Shown here one piece after another: positions 52,371 through 60,159 of a stretch of DNA of 64,000 nt. A model generated the notes under the pieces. That model did no database searches and had not been told where the DNA came from. It was given only the letters and a program-made list of their open reading frames with translations. The position numbers and the translations under genes were made by a program. Within the stretch, counting starts at the first letter, position 1. Each line of letters begins with the position of its first letter. Where the stretch lies: NCBI RefSeq assembly GCF_027922185.1, contig NZ_BSFE01000001.1:620001-684000 (forward strand), in the 5' to 3' direction. This stretch comes from Maricaulis virginensis (lineage in GTDB: Bacteria; Pseudomonadota; Alphaproteobacteria; Caulobacterales; Maricaulaceae).

Positions 52371-52470
52371 CTTTCCCCGGAGGAGCGGAGCGAATTCCGG
52401 GGCCTGGCGGCGCGGGCCGTGGTGCGAAGTTGTCGACAACGCCAGACCCCGGAACACGTCCGGGGGAAGT
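52371..52470. repeat. Intergenic inverted-repeat element, family E (copy E2)
   Basis: Left arm ctttccccgga...tccggggcctggcg; the right arm, read in reverse complement, is cttcccccggacgtgttccggggtctggcg-like. The family E word TTCCCCGGA...TCCGGGG also occurs at 10466-10545. It begins 14 bp after the hutU stop. Confidence 0.6.
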
Positions 52471-52495
52471 GGTAGAATAATCCCGCCTCCACCAT

Positions 52496-52599
52496 CGTCA
52501 TTCCGGCGAAAGCCGGAACCCAGATCGCAGAACTCGGTCGGAACCTGATTGGCACGATCCCGCTTTGTGATCTGGGCCCTGACTTTCATCAGGGTGACG
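52496..52599. repeat. Intergenic inverted-repeat element, family C (copy C3)
   Basis: Left end cgtcattccggcgaaagccgg then aacccagatc; right end, inverted, cgtcaccctgatgaaagtcagg then gcccagatc. Same layout as C1, with a compensated internal palindrome on the left (CCGGCGAAAGCCGG). Confidence 0.7.
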
Positions 52600-52793
52600 A
52601 CCCGTAGACCGGGACGGTAAGCGCCGTCTGCTCGATGGAAAAGCCGCCTGTCCCCCGCTCCGCTGACGCGCGCCCCTTACCCCTCGCTGCGCTCGGACCT
52701 CTCCCCGGCGGGAGAGAGGTGGCGTTGCGCCGGGATGACAATGGAAATCGGGAGCAATAGAAACATGGCAACGAATCCCCGAGGAGCCCCGCC

Positions 52794-53996
52794 ATGTCCG
52801 ACGCCTTTTTTGCCGATCTTCGTGCCGAGCTGGAAAATATCGAGGCGGACGGGCTCTACAAGCGTGAGCGGATCATCACCTCGCAGCAATTCTCCGAGAT
52901 CGATGTGCGGGCGAATGGCGATGAGAGCCATGTCATCAATTTCTGCGCCAACAACTATCTCGGCCTGGCCAACCGGCCGGAACTGATCGAGGCCGCCAAG
53001 GCGACCCTGGACAGTCATGGTTTCGGCGTGGCCTCGGTGCGCTTCATCTGCGGCACGCAGGACCTGCACAAGCAGCTGGAGGCGAAGATCGCCGAATTCA
53101 CCGGCTGCGAGGACGCCATCCTCTACGCCGCCGCCTTCGACGCGAATGGCGGCGTGTTCGAACCGCTGCTGGGGCCGGAGGATGCGATCATCTCCGACGC
53201 GCTCAACCACGCCTCGATCATCGACGGTGTGCGCCTGTGCAAGGCGAAGCGCTATCGCTACGCCAATTCGGACATGGCCGATCTGGAGACCCAGCTGAAA
53301 CAGGCCCGGGCCGACGGCGCGCGCCACATACTGATCGTCACCGACGGCGTGTTTTCCATGGACGGCTATATCGCCAATCTGCCGGAGATCGTGCGGCTGG
53401 CGAAACAGTATGACGCGCTGACCATGGTGGACGATTGCCACGCGCACGGCTTCATGGGCGCGAAGGGGCGCGGCACGCCGGAACATTGCGGCGTTTTCGG
53501 CGAGATCGACATCATCACCGGCACGCTGGGCAAGGCGCTGGGCGGGGCGATGGGCGGCTTCACCGCGGCGCGCAAGGAAATCGTCGACATGTTGCGCCAG
53601 CGCTCGCGGCCCTATCTCTTCTCCAATTCGCTGGCGCCGGCCATTGCAGGCGCATCGCTGAAGGCGCTGGATATGGTGGCCGAAGGCGACGATCTGCGCG
53701 CGCGCCTGTTCGACAATGCCAAGCGCTTCCGCGCCGGCATGAGCGAGGCCGGTTTCGACCTCCTGCCGGGCGAGCATCCGATCATTCCGGTGATGCTGGG
53801 CGATGCGAAACTGGCCCAGGAAATGGCGGCGAAACTGATGGATGAGGGCGTTTATGTGATCGGCTTCTTCTATCCGGTGGTGCCCAAGGGCAAGGCCCGC
53901 ATCCGCACCCAGATGTCCGCCGCCCACACGCCGGAGATGATCGACCGCGCCGTCGCCGCCTTCACCAAGGTGGGCAAGGCGATGGGCGTGATCTGA
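52794..53996 (+). CDS. kbl: 2-amino-3-ketobutyrate CoA ligase (glycine C-acetyltransferase)
   Basis: 400 residues of the alpha-oxoamine synthase family, PLP-dependent. It splits 2-amino-3-oxobutyrate with CoA into glycine and acetyl-CoA, the second step after threonine dehydrogenase. Seen: FCANNYLGLANRPELIEAAK, DALNHASIIDGVRLCKA, VDDCHAHGFMGAKGRGT, and the PLP-lysine motif TGTLGKALGGAMGGF. The related KBL/8-amino-7-oxononanoate synthases differ in the N-terminal part; the MSDAFFADLRAELENIEADGLYK-type start and the presence of tdh nearby support Kbl. Confidence 0.95.
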   Translation: MSDAFFADLRAELENIEADGLYKRERIITSQQFSEIDVRANGDESHVINFCANNYLGLANRPELIEAAKATLDSHGFGVASVRFICGTQDLHKQLEAKIAEFTGCEDAILYAAAFDANGGVFEPLLGPEDAIISDALNHASIIDGVRLCKAKRYRYANSDMADLETQLKQARADGARHILIVTDGVFSMDGYIANLPEIVRLAKQYDALTMVDDCHAHGFMGAKGRGTPEHCGVFGEIDIITGTLGKALGGAMGGFTAARKEIVDMLRQRSRPYLFSNSLAPAIAGASLKALDMVAEGDDLRARLFDNAKRFRAGMSEAGFDLLPGEHPIIPVMLGDAKLAQEMAAKLMDEGVYVIGFFYPVVPKGKARIRTQMSAAHTPEMIDRAVAAFTKVGKAMGVI

Positions 53997-54000
53997 CGTT

Positions 54001-54026
54001 CCTCCCCACGCGAGTGGGGAAGAAAG
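54001..54026. repeat. Solitary family A hairpin
   Basis: cctccccacgcgagtggggaag followed by aaag, a single end of a family A element 4 bp after the kbl stop. No partner end is nearby; either a solo unit or a decayed copy. Confidence 0.5.
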
Positions 54027-54180
54027 CACCGTACTGCGGGACGGGCGCCATCGGTTTCCCGCTGCCCCTTTGCCCGAATGGCGCTAGTATTGTCCGGCAG
54101 TTTCGCCCTTGCGGCGAAGTTCTGCATCCGAATGATCGCTTGGGGGCATCACACGGGTAACGGTGACACAGGGGACCGAT

Positions 54181-55359
54181 ATGACGGATACCAGCGAAAT
54201 GCGCGCCAGCAGCGCTCGTCCTTCCGACGAGATGCTGCCCTTCCTCAATAATTTCCACGACATCTTCACCACGCTCGGCGTGCTGATCCTGCTGGGCGGG
54301 CTCGGCGCCGGCGCCGGCCAGGTGATGGCCGGGCTCGACATGGCCGAGGGCAGCCAGGCCTGGCAGAACATATTGATGGCGCTGATCGGCGGTATCGCCG
54401 TGTTCGCCTGGTTCCTGTCCGCCCTGCTGGTCGGCAAGCAGCGCCGCATCCTGCCCGGCATCGTGCTGTCGGGTGTGTTCGGTGTCGCGACAGCCATCGT
54501 GCTGGTCTGGGGCTATGCCCAGTTCCTGATCCACGTCACGGGCATTTCCGAAAGCAGTTTCGAGCTGGGCAGCGAGAGCGCCGAAAACATGGCCTTCGGC
54601 CGCGACGCGGTGATGGCGGTGGTGTCGCAGATCCCGCTTTCCGTGCGCGTCATGCCGGTCGTGTTCGGCCTCGCCTTCGTGCTGCCGATGATCGCCTATT
54701 ACCGCGTCTATCGCCTGCCGTTTGCCGGCGGTCTGGTCGGCGCCGGCACGGTGATGACGGCCGTGCTGACCCTGCTCGTCATCGAGCCCTATACGGCCAT
54801 TGTCTGGATGCCGACGATCAATGTCGCCGCCGGTGCTGCCCTGCTGCTGGCGGGGATCATGTTCGATGCTCGCGACCCGGGCCGCGAAACGCGCCTGTCC
54901 GGCACGGCCTTCTGGCTGCATTTCTTTGCCGCCCCGATCCTGCTGGGCGCGGTGCTCAACATGGCGCAGGTCGGCCTCACGCTCGGCGAGAGCGATTTCG
55001 CGAATCCTGACGCGATCAATTTGTTTGCAGCCCTGGCGACAGATAGTGCCGAGGCGATGCGCCTCGCCGTGACAGCCCTGGTGGTGATCGGCCTGTTTGC
55101 GCTGGTCTCGCTGCTGATCAACCGGCGCGCGCTGATCGTCTCCGGCCTGGTGACCGCGGGCGTGTCGATCGGCGTCATCGTCAATTCGACCGATCTGGGT
55201 GCCGGCGTGGTTGTCGCCGTGACGCTGCTGGTGCTGGGCGGGATTGTTGTCCTGCTGGGCGCGGCGTGGAACCCGGTGCGCCGGCTCCTGCTTCTGCCCA
55301 TCCCGCAGGACGGCCCCCTCGGCCGCATCTTCCCGCCGGTCAGCGCCGCCGAAGGCTGA
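54181..55359 (+). CDS. Polytopic membrane protein of unknown function
   Basis: 392 residues with about ten hydrophobic segments spread along the chain and no recognisable domain or motif. The N-terminal 25 residues are polar, followed by LNNFHDIFTTLGVLILLGGLGAGAGQVM. AGGGGAC lies upstream of ATG 54181; the GTG at 54163 has no ribosome-binding site. The gene ends in a terminator (55384-55420). A hypothetical DUF2157-like integral membrane protein is possible, but I cannot confirm it. Confidence 0.8.
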   Translation: MTDTSEMRASSARPSDEMLPFLNNFHDIFTTLGVLILLGGLGAGAGQVMAGLDMAEGSQAWQNILMALIGGIAVFAWFLSALLVGKQRRILPGIVLSGVFGVATAIVLVWGYAQFLIHVTGISESSFELGSESAENMAFGRDAVMAVVSQIPLSVRVMPVVFGLAFVLPMIAYYRVYRLPFAGGLVGAGTVMTAVLTLLVIEPYTAIVWMPTINVAAGAALLLAGIMFDARDPGRETRLSGTAFWLHFFAAPILLGAVLNMAQVGLTLGESDFANPDAINLFAALATDSAEAMRLAVTALVVIGLFALVSLLINRRALIVSGLVTAGVSIGVIVNSTDLGAGVVVAVTLLVLGGIVVLLGAAWNPVRRLLLLPIPQDGPLGRIFPPVSAAEG

Positions 55360-55383
55360 CCGCCCGCGTCGGCAAAGGAATGA

Positions 55384-55420
55384 GGCCGCCCTGCGCAAGA
55401 GCGGGGCGGCCTTTTTCTTT
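55384..55420 (+). terminator. Rho-independent terminator
   Basis: Stem GGCCGCCC/GGGCGGCC with a 12-base loop followed by tttttcttt. It closes the membrane protein gene at 54181-55359. Confidence 0.85.
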
Positions 55421-55501
55421 GCCTGATGCCGGTCACGCCCGGCCATTTACGCGGTCGCCGGGAACACCGATCATGGCCTTCGCAGCGGGAGGCGAGAGGA
55501 C

Positions 55502-56611
55502 ATGACCCACGATACGGACGCCATCATCATCGGGGCCGGGGCTGTCGGGCTGGCCTGTGCCTATGCCCTGGTGCAGCGCGGTTTCGAGACGATCGTGCTG
55601 GAGAAGGGACGGGCGATCGGGCAGGGCGTCTCCTCGCGCAATTCCGAGGTGATCCATGGCGGGCTCTACTATCCTTCAGGTTCGCTGAAGGCGCGGCTGT
55701 GCGTCGAGGGGCGCCGCAAGCTGTATGACTTCCTCGCCAGCCATCATGTGGCGCATGAGATGTGCGGCAAGCTGGTCGTGGCGACCGAGCCGCACGAGAT
55801 CGAGCGGCTGGACGCGATCCTCGACCAGGCTGAGGCAAACGGTGTGGAGGGCATGCAACGCCTCACCGGCGCGGAAGCGCGGGCACTGGAGCCCGGGCTG
55901 CGGGCCGAGGCAGCGCTGCTCTCGCAGACCAGCGGTGTGATGGATGCCCATGGCTATATGGACGCGCTGGCCGGCGAGATTTCCGCCCGGGGCGGGGCGA
56001 TTGCCGTCAACACGCCGTTCGCCGGTGCGCGGCCTCTGGAGGGCGGCGGCTTTGCGATCCGCACGGGCGGCGATCATGCAACCGAGGTCACGGCGCGTCA
56101 TCTGGTGATCGCGGCCGGTCTGGATGCCCAGGCGGCCGCCGGCACGGTGGAAACCTATCCGGCCGACGCCATCCCGCCGCTGCATCTGGGCAAGGGCGTC
56201 TATTTCACCATGGCCGGCAGAGCGCCGTTCCGGCATCTCGTCTACCCGCTGCCCATTCCCGGCGCGCTGGGCACGCATTACCGCCGCGATCTGGGCGGGC
56301 AGGCGCGGTTCGGGCCGGACCTGGAGTTTGTCGCGAACGAGGATTACAGCGTCGACCCGGCCCGCGGCGAGGCCTTCTACGCCACGATCCGCCGTTTCTG
56401 GCCGGACCTGCCCGATGGTGCCCTGGTGCCCGATTATGCCGGTATCCGCCCCAAACTGCACGGGCCGGGCGAGCCCCATCCCGACTGGCGCATTGATGGC
56501 GCCGGGCAGCACGGGCTGAAAGGCCTGGTCACGCTGTTCGGCATCGAAAGCCCGGGGCTGACAGGCTCGCTGGCGATCGGCGAGCATGTTGCGGGGATGC
56601 TGGCGGGGTAG
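55502..56611 (+). CDS. FAD-dependent oxidoreductase, L-2-hydroxyglutarate dehydrogenase-like
   Basis: 369 residues of the DAO (glycine oxidase/LhgO) fold. Seen: the FAD motif GAGAVGLACAYAL at 11-23, EKGRAIGQGVSSRNSEVIHGGLYYPSGSLKA, which is the LhgO signature stretch, and GIRPKLHGPG with the C-terminal FGIESPGLTGSLAIGEHVA. LhgO oxidises L-2-hydroxyglutarate to 2-oxoglutarate, passing electrons to quinone; relatives act on other 2-hydroxyacids. It stands alone here with a repeat element downstream. Confidence 0.88.
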   Translation: MTHDTDAIIIGAGAVGLACAYALVQRGFETIVLEKGRAIGQGVSSRNSEVIHGGLYYPSGSLKARLCVEGRRKLYDFLASHHVAHEMCGKLVVATEPHEIERLDAILDQAEANGVEGMQRLTGAEARALEPGLRAEAALLSQTSGVMDAHGYMDALAGEISARGGAIAVNTPFAGARPLEGGGFAIRTGGDHATEVTARHLVIAAGLDAQAAAGTVETYPADAIPPLHLGKGVYFTMAGRAPFRHLVYPLPIPGALGTHYRRDLGGQARFGPDLEFVANEDYSVDPARGEAFYATIRRFWPDLPDGALVPDYAGIRPKLHGPGEPHPDWRIDGAGQHGLKGLVTLFGIESPGLTGSLAIGEHVAGMLAG

Positions 56612-56620
56612 CACGCTGAC

Positions 56621-56787
56621 ATGTCCTGCCCCTTGATGGGGCAGGGGGACCGCGCCGCAGGCCTGGTGGATGGGGTGGGGGCGAGGCGCTGCCGGTTATG
56701 CGCTTGACGACCCGGCGCCGGGGTTCACCCCTTCCGGCCCGGCGCTGCGCGGCGGCCCACCTTCCCCATCAAAGGGGAAGGACCATT
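56621..56787. repeat. Intergenic inverted-repeat element, family B (copy B3, degenerate)
   Basis: Left hairpin cctgccccttgatggggcagg, right hairpin ccttccccatcaaaggggaagg; the interior carries ggggttcaccccttccgg. The arms are imperfect inverted copies of those of B1. It starts about 10 bp after the oxidoreductase stop. Confidence 0.65.
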
Positions 56788-56847
56788 CTTTGCCTTGTCG
56801 CGGCGCGCCGATCATGCCCAAATCCTGCCGGGGAAGGGGAGGCTGAC

Positions 56848-57693
56848 ATGACACCATCGCGTTGGGCCTTCGGGCTTTGCATCCTGTTTGCGCTGGCAAC
56901 GACCCTGCTGACACTGGCCTTCGGCACACCGCCGGAACCGGCCGTGCCGCTGCATTCCGGTTTCAGCACCCCCATCCTGGCCCTGGAATTCGCCACGCAG
57001 GTGGCGCATCTCGACTTCCTGCAGGGCGAGGCCGGCGCGGAGATGCGCGACTACATCCGGCACGTGCAGTTCATCGATGTCTTCTTCCCCGTCGCCTATG
57101 CGGGCATGGCCGCCTGCCTCTTCCTGGGCATGGCGATGCGGGGCAATATCTTCGCCGTTCTCGGCGTCGGCCTGGCCGTGGCGACCATCGTTGCGGACTG
57201 GCAGGAAAACGCCACGATCGACGATATTCTCGACGAGATCGAGAACCCGCATTGCAACGCCCAGACCGTGCCGGACGATCAGGACGGGGACCCGGTCCTG
57301 CGCGACTGCCTGTCGGACGAGGTGTTCGAGAATGCCCCGCCGGCGCTGGAACTGGCCTCCTTCGTGTTCGACAGCTTCCTGCCGATCCGGATCGAATTCC
57401 TGCGCGAGGACACCTGGATCAAATGGGCGCTGATGGCGACCTATGCGGTGCTGCTTTCGGCCCTGTTATGGTTTTCCGGACGTCCGGTCTGGCATGAGTG
57501 GCGGCGCTGGCTGGCGGTGCCGCCCGCATTGGCCGCCTTTGCCATCTGTCTGACCTGGCTGACCGGTTCGAATGGCCATGTCGCGGAAATCATGAGCATA
57601 CTGCTCATTCCATTCATGCTCACTTTTCCCGCCGCCGCGGTGATGTATTTTCTCGCCAAGCCCGAAGGGTCCCGCAAGAAGGGCACCCGCTAG
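56848..57693 (+). CDS. Membrane protein of unknown function
   Basis: 281 residues from ATG 56848 (GGGGAGG upstream). I do not recognise it. Seen: an N-terminal hydrophobic segment (about 5-26), a roughly 60-residue extracytoplasmic loop, two further hydrophobic segments, then an acidic loop with two Cys (NPHCNAQTVPDDQDGDPVLRDC), and three more membrane segments ending in a basic tail KPEGSRKKGTR. It is 20 bp upstream of tdh in the same direction, so it may be co-transcribed with it. No catalytic motif is evident. Confidence 0.75.
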   Translation: MTPSRWAFGLCILFALATTLLTLAFGTPPEPAVPLHSGFSTPILALEFATQVAHLDFLQGEAGAEMRDYIRHVQFIDVFFPVAYAGMAACLFLGMAMRGNIFAVLGVGLAVATIVADWQENATIDDILDEIENPHCNAQTVPDDQDGDPVLRDCLSDEVFENAPPALELASFVFDSFLPIRIEFLREDTWIKWALMATYAVLLSALLWFSGRPVWHEWRRWLAVPPALAAFAICLTWLTGSNGHVAEIMSILLIPFMLTFPAAAVMYFLAKPEGSRKKGTR

Positions 57694-57712
57694 CAAAGGT
57701 CGAGGAAAAGCC

Positions 57713-58741
57713 ATGAAAGCCCTGGTCAAGGCCAAGCCGGAAGAAGGCATCTGGATGGACGATGTGCCGATGCCCAAGATCGGCCCGGATGATGTGCTGA
57801 TCCGCATCACCAAGACCGCCATCTGCGGTACCGACATCCACATCTATAACTGGGATGACTGGGCGGCGAAGAATGTGCCCACGCCGATGGTGGTCGGCCA
57901 TGAATATGCCGGCGAGATCGTCGAGGTCGGCGGCAATGTGACCCGCGTGAAAGTGGGCCAGCGCGTCTCCGGCGAAGGCCATGTCGTCGGCGCCACTTCG
58001 CGCGCGGCGCGGGCGGGGCGCTTCCACCTCGATCCCGACACGCGCGGTGTCGGTGTGAACATCCCCGGCGCCTTTGCCGAGTACATGAAACTGCCGGCCT
58101 TCAATGTCGTACCGCTGCCGGAAGACGTGCCCGACGAGATGGGCGCCATTCTCGACCCGCTGGGTAATGCCGTGCACACGGCGCTGCAGTTCGATCTGAT
58201 CGGCGAGGATGTGCTGATCACCGGTGCCGGACCGATCGGCATCATGGCGGCGGCCATCGCCCGCCATGTCGGTGCGCGCCATGTCGTGCTGACCGACATC
58301 AATACGCACCGCCTCCACCTGGCCAGCCAGGTCGCGCCGAATATCCGCACGGTCGATGTCTCGAAGGAAGACCTGCGCGATGTGCGCAAGGCGCTGAAGA
58401 TGACGGAAGGCTTCGATGTCGGCCTGGAAATGTCCGGCGCGCCGCAGGCTTTCGGCTCGATGCTCAACAATATGGTGATGGGCGGCAAGATCGCGATGCT
58501 CGGCCTGCCGTCCAAGCCGATCGAGGTGGATTTCGGCCAGCTCGTCCTCAAGGCCATCACGCTGAAGGGCGTCTATGGCCGCGAGATGTTCGAGACCTGG
58601 TACAAGATGATCGCCATGCTCGAAAGCGGTCTGGACGTCTCGCGCATCATCACCCACCGCTATTCCGCCGACGAGTTCCAGAAGGGCTTCGACGCCATGC
58701 GGGCGGGCAAGTCGGGCAAGGTGGTGCTGGACTGGAGCTGA
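57713..58741 (+). CDS. tdh: L-threonine 3-dehydrogenase
   Basis: 342 residues, medium-chain zinc alcohol dehydrogenase fold. It oxidises L-threonine to 2-amino-3-oxobutyrate, the substrate of Kbl. Seen: the catalytic-zinc site CGTDIHIYNWDDWA, GHEYAGEIVEVGG, ITGAGPIGIMAAAIA for NAD+, and KGVYGREMFETWYKM near the C-terminus, which marks Tdh. Odd: the structural-zinc lobe, normally four cysteines between GEGH and GVGV, reads VVGATSRAARAGRFHLDPDT here and has none. Kbl is about 4 kb upstream rather than adjacent. Confidence 0.94.
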   Translation: MKALVKAKPEEGIWMDDVPMPKIGPDDVLIRITKTAICGTDIHIYNWDDWAAKNVPTPMVVGHEYAGEIVEVGGNVTRVKVGQRVSGEGHVVGATSRAARAGRFHLDPDTRGVGVNIPGAFAEYMKLPAFNVVPLPEDVPDEMGAILDPLGNAVHTALQFDLIGEDVLITGAGPIGIMAAAIARHVGARHVVLTDINTHRLHLASQVAPNIRTVDVSKEDLRDVRKALKMTEGFDVGLEMSGAPQAFGSMLNNMVMGGKIAMLGLPSKPIEVDFGQLVLKAITLKGVYGREMFETWYKMIAMLESGLDVSRIITHRYSADEFQKGFDAMRAGKSGKVVLDWS

Positions 58742-58743
58742 TC

Positions 58744-59418
58744 ATGGGTGCCGAGAAACGCGTTCCGCTGGAAGGGTTCGTCGAATACGCGCCCGAGGAC
58801 ATGTCGTCCCGGGTTGCGGCCTTCACGGAAAATCTCCGCCGACGCCGTACGGTGCGCGATTATTCGGACCGTCCGGTCGATCGCGCGATCGTCGAACAGG
58901 CCATCCTGGCCGCCGGTTCGGCGCCGTCCGGGGCCAATCACCAGCCCTGGCATTTCGTGGTGCTGACCGATTCCGGGCGCCGCAAGGCGTTGCGCGAGGC
59001 GGCGGAGGCGGAGGAGCGGGCCTTCTATGCCGGCAAGGCGTCGGAGGAATGGCTCGAGGCACTCGCGCCGCTGGGTACGGATGCCGACAAGCCGTTTCTC
59101 GAGACCGCGCCCGTGCTGATCGCTGTCTTCGCCCAGAAGCGCGGCGGCGAGCGCGTGGGCCAGGACAAGAAGAATTATTACATCAACGAAAGCGTCGGCA
59201 TCGCCTGCGGCTTCCTGCTGGCGGCCCTGCACGAGGCGGGCCTGGTGACGCTCACCCACACGCCCAATCCGATGCGCTTCCTCAACGAGGTCTGCGAGCG
59301 CCCGGTGACCGAAAAGCCCTACATGCTGATCGTCGGCGGCTATCCCGCCGAAGGCGCGACCGTGCCGGAACACGCGCTGGTGAAAAAATCCCTGGACGAG
59401 ATCACGACCTGGTTGTGA
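58744..59418 (+). CDS. FMN nitroreductase-fold protein, iodotyrosine deiodinase-like
   Basis: 224 residues. Seen: RRRRTVRDYSDRPV and SAPSGANHQPWHF for FMN, then the branch-specific EERAFY (Glu91, Tyr95) and DKPFLETAP (Lys116), ESVGIACGFLLAALHEAGLVTLTHTP, and VGGYPAEGATVP. In the deiodinase family the Glu, Tyr and Lys at these positions bind the amino-acid part of halotyrosine in an active-site lid; all three are present. The chemistry could be reductive dehalogenation of halotyrosines or an ancestral flavin reduction. ATG 58744 lies 2 bp after the tdh stop, so the genes are probably co-transcribed. Confidence 0.85.
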   Translation: MGAEKRVPLEGFVEYAPEDMSSRVAAFTENLRRRRTVRDYSDRPVDRAIVEQAILAAGSAPSGANHQPWHFVVLTDSGRRKALREAAEAEERAFYAGKASEEWLEALAPLGTDADKPFLETAPVLIAVFAQKRGGERVGQDKKNYYINESVGIACGFLLAALHEAGLVTLTHTPNPMRFLNEVCERPVTEKPYMLIVGGYPAEGATVPEHALVKKSLDEITTWL

Positions 59419-59439
59419 GTTTTCTCCTCCAGACAACAC

Positions 59440-59579
59440 GCACTTTTTCCCGGACGGAAGCCCGGCCTTGTGCCGGGTGGAGATCCGGGACCCAGAGGAC
59501 GAGCGATGAGCCCGGTATCTCTTCGGTCGGCCCCGGCCATACGTCCCGCCTGCGCGGGACATCCAGCCGGGAAAAATGC
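59440..59579. repeat. Intergenic inverted-repeat element, family D (copy D2)
   Basis: Ends: gcactttttcccggacgga left, and right inverted ggcatttttcccggctgga. Inside are cccggccttgtgccggg and gtcccgcctgcgcgggac hairpins. Same ends as D1 at 9756-9890. It starts about 22 bp after the nitroreductase stop. Confidence 0.7.
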
Positions 59580-59628
59580 CTTGTGGATTGACGGGAATCT
59601 GGCGGCATGACTGCCGACCCGCGAACCC

Positions 59629-59669
59629 AAAAAAAACAGAGCGCCCGGATCGGGGGAGGATCCGGGCGC
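59629..59669 (-). terminator. Rho-independent terminator (leftward)
   Basis: On the minus strand, the perfect 11-bp stem GCGCCCGGATC/GATCCGGGCGC (loop of 7) is followed by a run of eight T. It would end the transcript of the small membrane protein at 59764-59958. Confidence 0.85.
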
Positions 59670-59763
59670 CAGATTTGCCGACCAACCGTTATCTGATCGG
59701 GGCGCTTTTGCCAGGGAAACCGGGAGTGAGGGAACCGGTTTCCCGTTCGGGGTTGGGGGAACC

Positions 59764-59958
59764 CTAGGCCCGCATGCGCCGGCGGATTGCCGTGAAGGAC
59801 CAGATCAGTGCGACCACCCAGCCGATCACCGTCCAGCCCAGAAGCAGGTTGGTGAGGAAGATCGCAAAGGTGTTGTCGTGACCCCGCAAGAGCGCGATCA
59901 GCGTCGGCAGGAACATCAGCAGCAAGGCGATGATGCCGAACTCCGCTCCACCCATCAT
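59764..59958 (-). CDS. Small superinfection-immunity-family membrane protein
   Basis: 64 residues with two transmembrane segments (about 7-24 and 33-55: IIALLLMFLPTLIALL, TFAIFLTNLLLGWTVIGWVVALIWS) and a basic C-terminus AIRRRMRA. The LLxGWTxIGWxxALIWSF pattern is that of the superinfection immunity (phage T4 Imm-like, PF14373-type) family, common as a chromosomal two-helix protein of unclear role. ATG 59958 has GGAG 7 bases upstream; ATG 59970 is an alternative adding four residues. A striking 23-bp palindrome (59983-60005) lies just upstream. I make no claim about phage defence. Confidence 0.8.
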   Translation of the reverse strand: MMGGAEFGIIALLLMFLPTLIALLRGHDNTFAIFLTNLLLGWTVIGWVVALIWSFTAIRRRMRA

Positions 59959-59982
59959 GACGATCTCCATCTCCGTTTCCAC

Positions 59983-60005
59983 TTCATATCGAATTTCGAT
60001 ATGAA
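59983..60005. promoter_or_regulatory. Perfect 11-bp-arm palindrome upstream of the small membrane protein (putative operator)
   Basis: TTCATATCGAA, one base, then its exact reverse complement TTCGATATGAA. It lies 25 bp before the start codon of the leftward gene, in otherwise GC-rich DNA. The symmetry and AT content suggest a strong operator, perhaps for a PadR-, MarR- or TetR-type repressor; none is adjacent. Confidence 0.65.
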
Positions 60006-60159
60006 TGTATGAGCGCCTCCGGCGGAGCGCAATAGCGGGGAAGGAGGGATTGGACGGATTTTCGTCCCGCCTGCCGGCGGGCTGGCCCTTACATGCGAAC
60101 GCCCGCCCCGTTTCCCGGAGCGGGCGCCGCATGCGCTGTTGTATCGGTACGGCGACCGG

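Larger units (their letters stand above)
52357..52793. other. 437-bp gap with two repeat elements, no gene
   Basis: Holds a family E element (52371-52470), a family C element (52496-52599) and an unassigned hairpin with arms CTCTCCC/GGGAGAG (52699-52716). Short open frames here coincide with the repeats and have no ribosome-binding site. The kbl ribosome-binding site GAGGAGC ends the gap. Confidence 0.7.
59419..59763. other. 345-bp gap with repeat and terminator, no gene
   Basis: Contains element D2 (59440-59579), a leftward terminator (59629-59669) and a hairpin with arms GGGAAACCGG/CCGGTTTCCC (59714-59744). No gene is seen. Confidence 0.7.

Noticed and set aside
59764..60132. 122-residue version of the small membrane protein
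   Set aside because: The added N-terminus crosses the palindrome at 59983-60005 and has no ribosome-binding site; the ATG at 59958 is well placed.
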